DNA of 64,000 nucleotides from Oscillospiraceae bacterium (lineage in GTDB: Bacteria > Bacillota > Clostridia > Oscillospirales > Oscillospiraceae), in assembly GCA_009783555.1 (NCBI GenBank), contig WRDH01000001.1, positions 62,001 through 126,000 of the forward strand, read 5' to 3'. Positions 18,063 to 26,211 of this stretch are shown here, one piece after another. Each line of letters opens with the position of its first letter. Position 1 is the stretch's first letter. Under the pieces are notes generated by a model that had not been told where the DNA came from, did not search any database, and worked only from the letters and a program-made list of their open reading frames with translations. The position numbers and the translations under genes were made by a program.

Positions 18063-19298
18063 GTGACTAAGACGGGAGATATGCAAAAACGGATACTTAT
18101 TGTCAGCCAGCATTTCTGGCCGGAGTCATTTAGAATAAATGATATTTGCGATGGCTTAGTTGAGAAGGGGTATGATGTTGAGGTGCTCTGCGGGATTCCT
18201 AATTATCCGACAGGGCAATTTTTTGATGGTTACGGTATTACAAAAAACAGGCGCCAAAATAAAAACGGGGTAAAAATCCGCAGGTGTTTTGAGATAAAGC
18301 GGGGAAATAATTCAAACATCAGGATTTTCTTGAATTACATATCATTTCCTGTCAGCAGTGTTTTTTCTCTGCCTTATTTATTAAGGCAGAGATATGACAA
18401 GATATTTTTGTTTAACACATCACCTGTATTGATGTCATATACGGGGATAGTTTTAGGCAGACTGAAAAAGATAGAAACAACAATGTATGTACTTGATCTT
18501 TGGCCGGAGAATCTTTATTCGGTGCTGAAGGTGAAGAATAAGCTGCTCAGAGCTATCGCTTTGCGGGTATCTAACTGGCATTACCGTAAAACAGACAAGC
18601 TTATAGCAAATTCAAAGAAACTACGCGAAATTCTTATTGACCGCATCGGTAAAGACGAAAGCAAGGTCATATACATACCACAGTTCTGTGAAAAAATATT
18701 TGAAGCGCAGCTTGTTGATGAAGTGTTGACAAATCGTTTTTCAGGCACATTTAATATGGTCTTTACAGGAAATCTCAGTCCCGCACAATCATTTGAAACG
18801 GTAATAGCCGCGGCAAAAAAACTAAAGAGCAAAGGGTATGATGATATAAAATGGATTATTGTCGGAGACGGTATGTCAAGGACGTGGCTGGAAGGTGACG
18901 TGGAAAAAGAAAACCTGTCCGGTGTTTTTGAGTTTATCGGGCGCGTGCCTATGGAAGACATTCCAAAATACACGCATATAGCTGACGGACTTTTTGCGTG
19001 CCTTAGCAAAACCGAACTGCTTGATTGTACATTGCCTGCAAAAGTATTTTCATATTACGCTGCCGGGCGTCCTCTGGTACTTGCAATGGATGGTGAGATA
19101 CAGCAGATAGTGCAGGAGTCGGGAGCGGGTTATATTGTTGATGCTGAAGATTCGGACGGTCTTGCAAACGCGGTGGTTAAGCTTTATGAAGCGAGTGAAA
19201 AAGAACGGGAAGTGATGGGGAAGTCGGCGAAGAAATACTACTTTGAGCATTTTGAGCGTGACAAGAATATGGCGAAATTGATAGAGTTTGTTGGGTGA
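18063..19298 (+). CDS. GT4 glycosyltransferase, WbuB-like (L-6-deoxy-HexNAc transferase)
   Basis: A 411-residue GT-B enzyme. RILIVSQHFWPESFRINDIC and GIPNYPTGQFFDGYG are characteristic of the WbuB group, whose members transfer L-FucNAc or L-QuiNAc and follow the capE-F-G genes in many O-antigen loci. The C-terminal half has MVFTGNLSPAQSFE and the GT4 donor site. It would use the product of the three preceding enzymes. The start is a GTG at 18063 preceded by AGGTGAG. The stop codon TGA abuts a palindromic element at 19297. Confidence 0.85.
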   Translation: MTKTGDMQKRILIVSQHFWPESFRINDICDGLVEKGYDVEVLCGIPNYPTGQFFDGYGITKNRRQNKNGVKIRRCFEIKRGNNSNIRIFLNYISFPVSSVFSLPYLLRQRYDKIFLFNTSPVLMSYTGIVLGRLKKIETTMYVLDLWPENLYSVLKVKNKLLRAIALRVSNWHYRKTDKLIANSKKLREILIDRIGKDESKVIYIPQFCEKIFEAQLVDEVLTNRFSGTFNMVFTGNLSPAQSFETVIAAAKKLKSKGYDDIKWIIVGDGMSRTWLEGDVEKENLSGVFEFIGRVPMEDIPKYTHIADGLFACLSKTELLDCTLPAKVFSYYAAGRPLVLAMDGEIQQIVQESGAGYIVDAEDSDGLANAVVKLYEASEKEREVMGKSAKKYYFEHFERDKNMAKLIEFVG

Positions 19299-19366
19299 AG
19301 ACAGGGGGACGGTCCATCTATCTTTACCCAAGGGCTAAAGACAAATGAACCGTCCCCGCTGTCTTC
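19297..19366. repeat. Palindromic element A3, intergenic
   Basis: A composite of two inverted units: GAAGACAGGGGGACGGTCCA leading to TATCTTTA, an 11-bp centre, then AAGACAAATGAACCGTCCCC leading to GTCTTC. It has the same build and a related sequence to the elements at 14653 and 60209 and lies directly after the stop codon of the WbuB-like gene. Confidence 0.8.
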
Positions 19367-19380
19367 TGAAACCATGAATC

Positions 19381-19410
19381 TTGCTTAATTTGTGCTATGT
19401 GTGGTAAAAT
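19381..19410 (+). promoter_or_regulatory. Possible internal promoter before the GT2 gene
   Basis: TTGCTT (19381-19386), 18-bp spacer and TAAAAT (19405-19410) lie between the repeat element and the ribosome-binding site AAGGAG at 19421. The match is fair rather than strong. Confidence 0.4.
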
Positions 19411-19433
19411 TGTTGGTTGGAAGGAGTGTGATG

Positions 19434-20474
19434 ATGATGGCTAAGGTTTCGTTTGTAATACCTTGTTATAAATCGGAGACGACTATCGAAGGGGTTGTCA
19501 GTGATATAAAGAGTGTTATCGGAACACGGTCTGAGGAGATGGATTATGAAATAATCCTTATCAACGATAATTCTCCCGATGATGTTTGGAGCGTCATAAC
19601 AAGACTTTCGGTAGAAGACAACAAGATTAAAGGATACCGTTTGTCCAAAAATTTCGGGCAATATGCCGCTTTGATGGCAGGGTATAAAAAAGCAAGCGGT
19701 GAAATTATCATCTCATTGGATGACGATGGGCAAACGCCTGCAATCGGAGCACTTGTTCTGATTGATAAGATTAATGAGGGTTATGATGTTGTTTTCGGAA
19801 GGTATCTTGAAAGGCGTGACAGCGGTTTTCGGAAATTTGGTACATATATAAATAAGCTAATGTCAGAGTCATTAATCGGAAAACCGAAGCACATCGATGT
19901 TACGAGTTATTATGCAATGAAACGTTATGTTGCAAAAAGTATGATAGAATACGATAACCCATATCCATACATTGCCGGATTGATTTTCCGTACAACAACC
20001 AACTGCGCAAATGTAGATATTAAACATGATTATCGAATAGAAGGTGAATCCGGTTACACTATAAGCAAACTTTTTTCGTTATGGCTAAACGGCTTTACGT
20101 CATTTTCCGTTAAGCCGCTTCGTATCGCGACAGTGCTTGGTTTTATTTGCTCTATTATCGGTTTTGCAGTTATTATTTATACAGTAATCGACAGGATAAT
20201 TAATCCGGACATGCCTGCGGGGTATAGCGCTCTGGCGTCTATGGTGCTTTTTATCGGCGGGATATTAATGATTATGTTAGGTGTTATAGGGGAATACTTG
20301 GGTAGGGCGTATATCAGTTTGAATAAGTCGCCGCAGTATGTGATAAAGGATTCAACAACGGAAACGTGTCAAGGGGACACACCTCCAGGGAGGAATGTCC
20401 CCGTTGACACTGGGTTGACGTGTCAAGGGGTTACGCCTCCGGGGAGGAATGTCCCCGTTGACACTGGGGGGTGA
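19434..20474 (+). CDS. GtrB-type GT2 glycosyltransferase, C-terminus extended by two repeat elements
   Basis: A polyprenyl-phosphate glycosyltransferase with MAKVSFVIPCYKSE, LINDNSPDDVW and SLDDDGQTP (DxD region), then two C-terminal membrane helices and a YLGRAYISLNKSPQYVIKD end, as in GtrB/YkcC proteins. It would make an undecaprenyl-phosphate sugar for use outside the membrane. Three ATGs in a row occur at 19431-19439; the middle one is seven bases from AAGGAG. The last 35 residues or so are encoded by two tandem copies of a 45-bp palindromic element (CQGDTPPGRNVPVDT), which probably replaced the original end. GtrA and a GT-C gene follow at 23958-26203. Confidence 0.85.
   Translation: MMAKVSFVIPCYKSETTIEGVVSDIKSVIGTRSEEMDYEIILINDNSPDDVWSVITRLSVEDNKIKGYRLSKNFGQYAALMAGYKKASGEIIISLDDDGQTPAIGALVLIDKINEGYDVVFGRYLERRDSGFRKFGTYINKLMSESLIGKPKHIDVTSYYAMKRYVAKSMIEYDNPYPYIAGLIFRTTTNCANVDIKHDYRIEGESGYTISKLFSLWLNGFTSFSVKPLRIATVLGFICSIIGFAVIIYTVIDRIINPDMPAGYSALASMVLFIGGILMIMLGVIGEYLGRAYISLNKSPQYVIKDSTTETCQGDTPPGRNVPVDTGLTCQGVTPPGRNVPVDTGG
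20366..20464. repeat. Two tandem copies of palindromic element B, in frame
   Basis: Copies at 20366-20410 and 20420-20464, each 45 bp (15 codons), with outer arms GTGTCAA...TTGACAC, inner GGGGAC...GTCCCC and centre CTCC..GGAG. They are separated by nine bases. Both are translated as CQGxTPPGRNVPVDT at the end of the GT2 protein. A third copy lies at 23846-23890. Confidence 0.92.
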
Positions 20475-21874
20475 GTTGTTTTTTGAAAGATAAGATAGTA
20501 AAAATTATTGAGTCGTGGGGGAATCTTGAGGGGAATGTTCATTCTGTTCAGGATATTCTGCAATGGATTGAAGAGATAAAAAAGACTACATTTGTCCGTA
20601 TAGATGAGTGCAGTATTCATGATAGTAAATTTTGGTTTTATGATGATTATAACGGTGAAATCCTCAACATCAGACGCAGCTTTTTTTCCATAACAGGTAT
20701 GCGATTTTTTCATAATAACCGGTTTGTATACGAGCAGCCTGTGATTATACAACCGGAAATCGGATATCTCGGTATTATCTGCAAGGAGATTGATGGCGTA
20801 CTCAACTTCCTTATGCAGGCAAAGATAGAGCCGGGCAATGTAAATTATGTGCAGATATCACCGACCATCCAAGCAACAAAAAGTAACTTCCTAAGAGCGC
20901 ATGGAGGTCGTCTGCCAACTTACTTTTCGTATTTTGAAAATGCATCCGATCATCAGATTATTTATGATCAAATCCAGTCCGAGCAGGCATCACGTTTCTA
21001 TAAAAAGCGCAATCGCAATATAATCATATATGTCGAAGAGGATATCGAGATTTATCCCGGATTCAAATGGATGACATTGGGGCAAATCAAAAAACTGATG
21101 GAAATCGACAATCTTGTTAATATGGACGCAAGAACAGTTATATCCGGGATTCCTCTGGTAACAATGAAATTGACGGAAAGTGAATTGGGTCATATTGAAA
21201 AGAAATTCACAGATGTTGACCTGTTCAAGTCTATTTTCCATAGTGAGCAAAGTGAGACTCTTTCCGGGATATATTATGAACTGAATAACTATAAAATGTT
21301 TCAAGATGTACGCATTTCAAGCATTCCTCTTAATCAGCTTGTTGATTGGGATGTTGATGAGTATGGCATTACAGGTCGTAAAAAGGCGAACTTTATGGTC
21401 AGGTATTACGATATTGAGATCTCCGGCAGGGAGGTTCAAAGCTGGACACAACCGTTGTTTAAAGCAATCGATATCGCTACATTCGGATTGATAATCAAAA
21501 AGACAACAGCAGGCACCGTATTTTTAGTGCGCGGCAAGCCGGAAATCGGCAGTTTTGATCGTCTTGAACTCGGGCCGTGCATACAATGGGAGCCGACACA
21601 TATTGCAGCCGATGATGACGAAGTTGAGAAAGTATTCAGAAGGCAACTGGATGTGAGAAGTAGTGTAAAAACAGATGTAATTCTTTCTGAAGAAGGCGGC
21701 AGGTTTTATCATGAGCAAAACCGCAATGTAATAATTGAAGTGCCGGAAGAAGTGCTTGTTAATGTACCGCAAGGTTATTCTTGGGCGAACTACGGTACTT
21801 TGAATTATTTGATACAGGTAAATAACTGTCTTAATATACAGTTACGAAACTTGTTGTCACTGTTAAAGATATGA
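20471..21874 (+). CDS. NDP-hexose 2,3-dehydratase (EvaA/TylX3 family)
   Basis: A protein of up to 467 residues made of two related halves. The first has FLMQAKIEPGNVNYVQISPT followed by IQATKSNF, then RFYKKRNRNIIIYVE and MDARTVISGIPL. The second has FLVRGKPEIGSFDRLELGPC and RFYHEQNRNVIIEV. This internal duplication and these motifs are those of the NDP-4-keto-6-deoxyhexose 2,3-dehydratases, which remove the 2-hydroxyl in making 2,6-dideoxy sugars in actinomycete antibiotic pathways. The two next genes fit the following reductions. The start is GTG 20471 or, more likely, TTG 20483, with GGGGGTGAG as ribosome-binding site at the edge of the repeat element. Confidence 0.82.
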   Translation: MSCFLKDKIVKIIESWGNLEGNVHSVQDILQWIEEIKKTTFVRIDECSIHDSKFWFYDDYNGEILNIRRSFFSITGMRFFHNNRFVYEQPVIIQPEIGYLGIICKEIDGVLNFLMQAKIEPGNVNYVQISPTIQATKSNFLRAHGGRLPTYFSYFENASDHQIIYDQIQSEQASRFYKKRNRNIIIYVEEDIEIYPGFKWMTLGQIKKLMEIDNLVNMDARTVISGIPLVTMKLTESELGHIEKKFTDVDLFKSIFHSEQSETLSGIYYELNNYKMFQDVRISSIPLNQLVDWDVDEYGITGRKKANFMVRYYDIEISGREVQSWTQPLFKAIDIATFGLIIKKTTAGTVFLVRGKPEIGSFDRLELGPCIQWEPTHIAADDDEVEKVFRRQLDVRSSVKTDVILSEEGGRFYHEQNRNVIIEVPEEVLVNVPQGYSWANYGTLNYLIQVNNCLNIQLRNLLSLLKI

Positions 21875-21910
21875 CAATATCAGACGATTGCGAAAAACTG
21901 TGAAATCTAT

Positions 21911-21936
21911 GTAGGGGCGACCGCCCCGGTCGCCCG
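21911..21936. repeat. GC-rich hairpin repeat, intergenic
   Basis: GGGCGACC GCCCC GGTCGCCC forms an 8-bp GC-rich stem within an 89-bp gap. It has no T-run and is unlikely to end transcription by itself. It looks like another dispersed palindromic element. Confidence 0.6.
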
Positions 21937-21963
21937 TGAGTTGGGTAATAAAGGGAGAAAACA

Positions 21964-22995
21964 ATGATACGAATCGGAATTATATGCCCATCGGAAATTG
22001 CGCTTAGAAGATTTATGCCGGCACTGGTCAAAAATGAAGAGTTTGTTTTTGCAGGTGTTGCCGTGCCGGGAGCGGATGAGTATTTTGTTGATGAAGATGA
22101 TGGCATGGATTTGCAAACGAAAAAAAGTATTCTTGACAATGAAAGAGAAAAGGCAAAGATTTTTACGGATAATTACGGCGGTGATATCTACGATAGCTAT
22201 GAGGCTATAGTAACATCTGAAAACATAGATGCAATTTATATACCCCTGCCTCCGGCATTGCATTACAAATGGTGCAGACGAGCATTAGAAAACGGTAAGC
22301 ATGTGTTATTGGAAAAACCGGCAACGCTTGAAGCGGCGCAGACAAAAGAGCTTGTCTCTATGGCATCGGAACGCTCCTTAGCATTGCATGAGAATTACAT
22401 GTTCGCGTTTCACAATCAACTTGAAAAGATTAGCTCTCTGGTAAAGGAAGGGATGCTTGGAGATATCCGGCTATATAGAATCACATTCGGCTTTCCGCGG
22501 CGGGAGGCTAACGATTTCAGATACAACAAGAGCCTGGGCGGTGGGGCTTTATATGATGCCGGAGGGTATACAATCAAATATGCATCAATGTTGTTGGGAA
22601 GCGGTGCGAAAATCGTATATGCGAACATGAGTTACATCGATGGGTTTGACGTTGATATATATGGTTCGGCTGCTTTGATTGATGACAGCGGCACCACGGT
22701 GCAGGTTGCGTTTGGGATGGATAACAGCTATAGATGCGATTTGGAAATATGGGGAAGTACAGGTCTGCTCACTACCGGCAGAATACTGACCGCTCCTGAC
22801 GGCTTCGTTCCGGAAGCTAAAATTAAAAGTGGCAACAAGGAAGAGATACTTTATCTACCGGTTGATGATTCATTCGGCAAATCCATTGCATGGTTCAGAC
22901 AATGCATTGATAGTGACAGGACGAGAGAAAAAAGTTATGCAAATATAATACGTCAGGCACTACTAGTAAATGAGTTTAAGGAAAAATCCGTATGA
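21964..22995 (+). CDS. Gfo/Idh/MocA-family oxidoreductase, probable NDP-hexose 3-ketoreductase
   Basis: A 343-residue protein with an N-terminal Rossmann fold (MIRIGIICPSEIALRRFMPAL), IPLPPALHYKWCRRALENGK and HVLLEKPAT, the EKP motif of the family. In deoxysugar pathways such proteins (EvaE/TylC2 type) reduce the 3-keto group left by the 2,3-dehydratase. It stands between that dehydratase and a short-chain reductase, so this role is the best guess. The ATG has GGGAG seven bases upstream. The stop overlaps the next start codon as ATGA. Confidence 0.82.
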   Translation: MIRIGIICPSEIALRRFMPALVKNEEFVFAGVAVPGADEYFVDEDDGMDLQTKKSILDNEREKAKIFTDNYGGDIYDSYEAIVTSENIDAIYIPLPPALHYKWCRRALENGKHVLLEKPATLEAAQTKELVSMASERSLALHENYMFAFHNQLEKISSLVKEGMLGDIRLYRITFGFPRREANDFRYNKSLGGGALYDAGGYTIKYASMLLGSGAKIVYANMSYIDGFDVDIYGSAALIDDSGTTVQVAFGMDNSYRCDLEIWGSTGLLTTGRILTAPDGFVPEAKIKSGNKEEILYLPVDDSFGKSIAWFRQCIDSDRTREKSYANIIRQALLVNEFKEKSV

Positions 22996-23924
22996 AAAAG
23001 AGCGCAATCATCATTGGTGCAAACAGTTATATAGCGAGGAATATGATACATGTTCTTAGTGAGTGTAAGGATGTGGAGGCGGTAGCGTTGTATGATTGTC
23101 AGAGTACGCATGATGATGGTGCTGCGAATTACAAGCAGATTAATATCTTAGATGAAGCTTCGTTTACTGATGTGGATTTGGATGTTGATTTAATTTTCTT
23201 TTTTGCGGGAAAAACAGGAACTGCCGTTAGTTTTGATAATTATGATATGTTTATCGATGTTAATGAGAAAAGCTTGTTAAACCTGCTTTCAGAGTACAGG
23301 AAGCAGCAATCACGGGCGAAAATTATTTTTCCTTCCAGCCGGCTTGTATACAAAGGCAAAGAAGGTTTGCTCAGTGAAGATTCCGAGAAGGAGTTTAAGA
23401 CTGTATATGCCATCAATAAATTCGCATGTGAGCAGTATCTGAGTATGTATGCAGCGGCTTTTGGCGTAAGATATTGTATCTTCAGAGTATGTGTACCGTA
23501 TGGTACTCTTGTCCCGGGTGCTTCTTCATATGGAACGGCGGAGTTTATGCTTGAGCGTGCTAAGAGCGGTGAGAATATTACACTCTATGGTAACGGTAGT
23601 GTAAGGCGTACATTGACTTATATTGAAGATTTGTGTGAAACGATGCTACTTGGGGCGTTGTCTTTAAAGTGTGAAAATGATGTGTTTAATATCGGTGGCG
23701 AGAACTACAGTTTGTTTGAAATGGCGTCTTTTATCGCGGAGAGATATAAGGTAGCTATTGAGTTTGAAGAGTGGCCGGAGCTTGCTTTGAGGATTGAGAG
23801 TGGGGATACCGTTTTTGATTCCGGGAAGTTGTATGGGTGTCTTGCGTGTCAAGGGGACACACCTCCAGGGAGGAATGTTCCTATTGACGCTATGACGTTT
23901 GAGAAGTGGATTTTACAGGATTAG
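22992..23924 (+). CDS. Short-chain NDP-sugar epimerase/reductase, probable 4-ketoreductase
   Basis: A 310-residue extended short-chain dehydrogenase. SAIIIGANSYIARNMIHVL holds the nucleotide-binding turn, PSSRLVYKGKEG the catalytic serine strand, and VYAINKFACEQYL the YxxxK pair. It probably reduces carbon 4 as the last step to the 2,6-dideoxyhexose. A 45-bp element B copy is inserted in frame near the C-terminus and reads CQGDTPPGRNVPID, after which the protein resumes with FEKWILQD. The end of the protein is therefore partly repeat-derived. Confidence 0.82.
   Translation: MKKSAIIIGANSYIARNMIHVLSECKDVEAVALYDCQSTHDDGAANYKQINILDEASFTDVDLDVDLIFFFAGKTGTAVSFDNYDMFIDVNEKSLLNLLSEYRKQQSRAKIIFPSSRLVYKGKEGLLSEDSEKEFKTVYAINKFACEQYLSMYAAAFGVRYCIFRVCVPYGTLVPGASSYGTAEFMLERAKSGENITLYGNGSVRRTLTYIEDLCETMLLGALSLKCENDVFNIGGENYSLFEMASFIAERYKVAIEFEEWPELALRIESGDTVFDSGKLYGCLACQGDTPPGRNVPIDAMTFEKWILQD
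23846..23890. repeat. Palindromic element B, third copy, in frame
   Basis: A 45-bp copy of the element at 20366, identical through the first two thirds and diverged in the right arm (TATTGACGC for CGTTGACAC). It is translated in the same frame as the other copies. Confidence 0.9.
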
Positions 23925-23957
23925 GAGTTTGATGACATTAAAAGTATTTTAAAAAGA

Positions 23958-24380
23958 ATGGGGATTGAGAATGCTGCTGATTTTAAAACTTTCTTGATTC
24001 AGTTTATTAAATTTGGTATGGTGGGTTTATTAAACACTGTTGTTGCCTTAGCTTTCTATTATTTGTTTATATTGATAAATCCGGCTTTATATCAAGTCGG
24101 TAATGCGGTTGGTTGGATAGTCGGTGTGTTAAACTCGGTTTTTTGGAACAGAAAACTTGTTTTTAAGGATTCTACGGAAAAACCTTTGAAAATACTCGGG
24201 AAATCATATGTTGCTTACGGCGGCAGTTTATTATTGACAATAATCTTGCTTCATATTCAAGTGGAGTGGATAGGAATTTCTACAGTGGTGGCTCCATTGA
24301 TTTGCCTGGTGTTTACGATACCGATAAACTTCCTGGTTAATAAATATTGGGCATTTAAAAAAGGAGGCAAAAAAGTTTGA
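23958..24380 (+). CDS. gtrA: GtrA-family membrane protein
   Basis: A 140-residue protein with four hydrophobic helices and the family features FIKFGMVGLLNTVVALAFYY, then NAVGWIVGVLNSVFWNRKLVF, then NFLVNKYWAFKK at the end. GtrA proteins are thought to help translocate undecaprenyl-phosphate sugars. The ATG at 23958 has no ribosome-binding site. A good AGGAG at 23923-23927 is followed nine bases later by an in-frame ATT (23937), so the true start may be upstream. The stop overlaps the TTG start of the GT-C gene. Confidence 0.88.
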   Translation: MGIENAADFKTFLIQFIKFGMVGLLNTVVALAFYYLFILINPALYQVGNAVGWIVGVLNSVFWNRKLVFKDSTEKPLKILGKSYVAYGGSLLLTIILLHIQVEWIGISTVVAPLICLVFTIPINFLVNKYWAFKKGGKKV

Positions 24381-26203
24381 AGGCGATTTTTAGAAACATG
24401 CAGACCGATGTTCGTTTTTCTTTTGTTTGCTTGCTTATTATAGTTGTTACGGCTGCGTTTTCTGCTGTTGTTAATTTATTAATGCGTGTATTAAGCGATT
24501 CGTCAATCAATATATCGTCGGGGATTCAAGCGTTTGCAGCAATTCCGGCAAGCTTTAGTTATTTATTGTTGTTTTTACTGCCGGGGTTTTTAGCATCCGT
24601 ACAGCTTGTAAAGAGAGAGCTTGTTAAGCGAAAATACTTGCTTTTAGTGACAATCATGCTGAGCTCGCTGCTGGCTTTTATTGTGCTTTGGTTTTTTTAT
24701 TTAAATCATATCGTTGGTAGAGTATGCTCTGTTATAATATTAGGTTCATGTTTTATTTGGATAATTTATAAGTTTAAATCACTAAAGGAATATTTTTGCG
24801 ACCCTTTGTTCATACGACCTCTTACACTTTGTTTTTTGGTCGGGTGTTTCTACTCGGGGCTCCTGCTTCTTTATAATTCATCCGGCGATATATCCTCTAT
24901 AGCGAACAACCGCTTTACCTGGACGCTGCCATCTGATAATATTATTCCGCGTTTCGGGTTTGAAGAGTTCTATAACGGTGGCAGAGATTACAGTATTGAC
25001 GGTTACTGGATGATTACGGACAGACCGCCGTTGGCAACAACTATTACACTGCTTTTATACAGGTTGAATATTTTTGTTGCGAATCATTCGTTTTTCCATC
25101 AATTTGTCGGAATGTATGTCCAGTTATTGTGGATTCCGGCGTTGTATTACTTATGTGATTTCTTTTCCTTCTCAAAACGTATACGTTGCTTTATTATGTC
25201 ATGTGCTGTGTTTTCGGGAGTATTCATTATAAACTCCGTTTATCTATGGCCCAAATTTTCTACAACAGTTTATTTCTGCTTGGTATTTTTACTCATACTT
25301 GAACTTTCTGATTATAAGAAAAATACTGCAAAAGCATCGGTTACTGCTGTTCTGATTGGTATAGCATCCGCAATGGCAATCTTAACGCACGGTGGTGCTA
25401 TGTTTTCATTTATTGCACTGGGACTTGCCTTGCTCTTTTGTGAAAAGAGATTCAAGTATAACTACAGAGACCTATTGTATGTTTTTGGAGCATTTTTTAT
25501 TGTCTACCTTCCATGGCATTTATTTACCATATCTGTAGATTCTACGGGAAACAAACTCCTTATAGTGTTGTTTGCGGGATACGATACAGGATATCTTTCT
25601 CTTGGTGAAGCTGTATCGGATTATTATATGGGAACTCCGATAAATGAGATTTTTTCAGCCAAGCTAATAAATATCCTTGATATGTTTGTACATGATATGT
25701 GGGAGTACACAAGTCTTGCGAATCTGCGTTTATTTGTATTTGCCAAGCCTGTTGCAACTGCACTTATTTTGAATATATTCCTGATAATTGCAATACTTTA
25801 CTTTATATATCGTTATTGCTTTAAGAAAGAACAGATGAGTTATAATAACCGTATTGTACTCTTATTTACCATTTTATCGTTTACGGTTTGGCCGATACTT
25901 GCAAATACTCAGGCAATATTGTATCAAGGGTCTTATTTTAATATCCTGCTGCTCTATTGCCTGATTGCTTTGGGGGTCAAGCATACGCATAGGATTGTTG
26001 CGAATACGATATTTGCAGCAAATATGATGTTGTTTTTTATCCTCTATTTCCTGCATAAGGACGCAACGGTTTCCGAGAGCTTCGCAGCAATGAATGCTGA
26101 TATGCTTGTGATGACATTGCTGGCAGCAGGCGGATATTTTGTGTATATTTACTTTTTTGAGAAGGATGAAGACAAGGGGACAGGTTCACTGTCTTCATTA
26201 TAG
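24377..26203 (+). CDS. Polytopic membrane protein, GT-C-type glycosyltransferase candidate
   Basis: A 608-residue protein with about 13 hydrophobic helices, an SIDGYWMITDRPPLATTI segment in an outer loop and no soluble domain. The layout and position after gtrA suggest it transfers a sugar from undecaprenyl phosphate to the exported glycan. It starts at a TTG with GGAGG nine bases upstream, overlapping the gtrA stop. The last ten residues (KGTGSLSSL) come from a short palindromic element at 26168-26196, which also seems to supply the end of the reading frame. Confidence 0.65.
   Translation: MKAIFRNMQTDVRFSFVCLLIIVVTAAFSAVVNLLMRVLSDSSINISSGIQAFAAIPASFSYLLLFLLPGFLASVQLVKRELVKRKYLLLVTIMLSSLLAFIVLWFFYLNHIVGRVCSVIILGSCFIWIIYKFKSLKEYFCDPLFIRPLTLCFLVGCFYSGLLLLYNSSGDISSIANNRFTWTLPSDNIIPRFGFEEFYNGGRDYSIDGYWMITDRPPLATTITLLLYRLNIFVANHSFFHQFVGMYVQLLWIPALYYLCDFFSFSKRIRCFIMSCAVFSGVFIINSVYLWPKFSTTVYFCLVFLLILELSDYKKNTAKASVTAVLIGIASAMAILTHGGAMFSFIALGLALLFCEKRFKYNYRDLLYVFGAFFIVYLPWHLFTISVDSTGNKLLIVLFAGYDTGYLSLGEAVSDYYMGTPINEIFSAKLINILDMFVHDMWEYTSLANLRLFVFAKPVATALILNIFLIIAILYFIYRYCFKKEQMSYNNRIVLLFTILSFTVWPILANTQAILYQGSYFNILLLYCLIALGVKHTHRIVANTIFAANMMLFFILYFLHKDATVSESFAAMNADMLVMTLLAAGGYFVYIYFFEKDEDKGTGSLSSL
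26168..26196. repeat. Short palindromic element A4 at the end of the GT-C gene
   Basis: GAAGACA AGGGGACAGGTTCAC TGTCTTC: a 7-bp perfect outer stem with a core related to the A family. It is translated as the C-terminal tail of the upstream protein. Confidence 0.7.
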
Positions 26204-26211
26204 GAGATACG

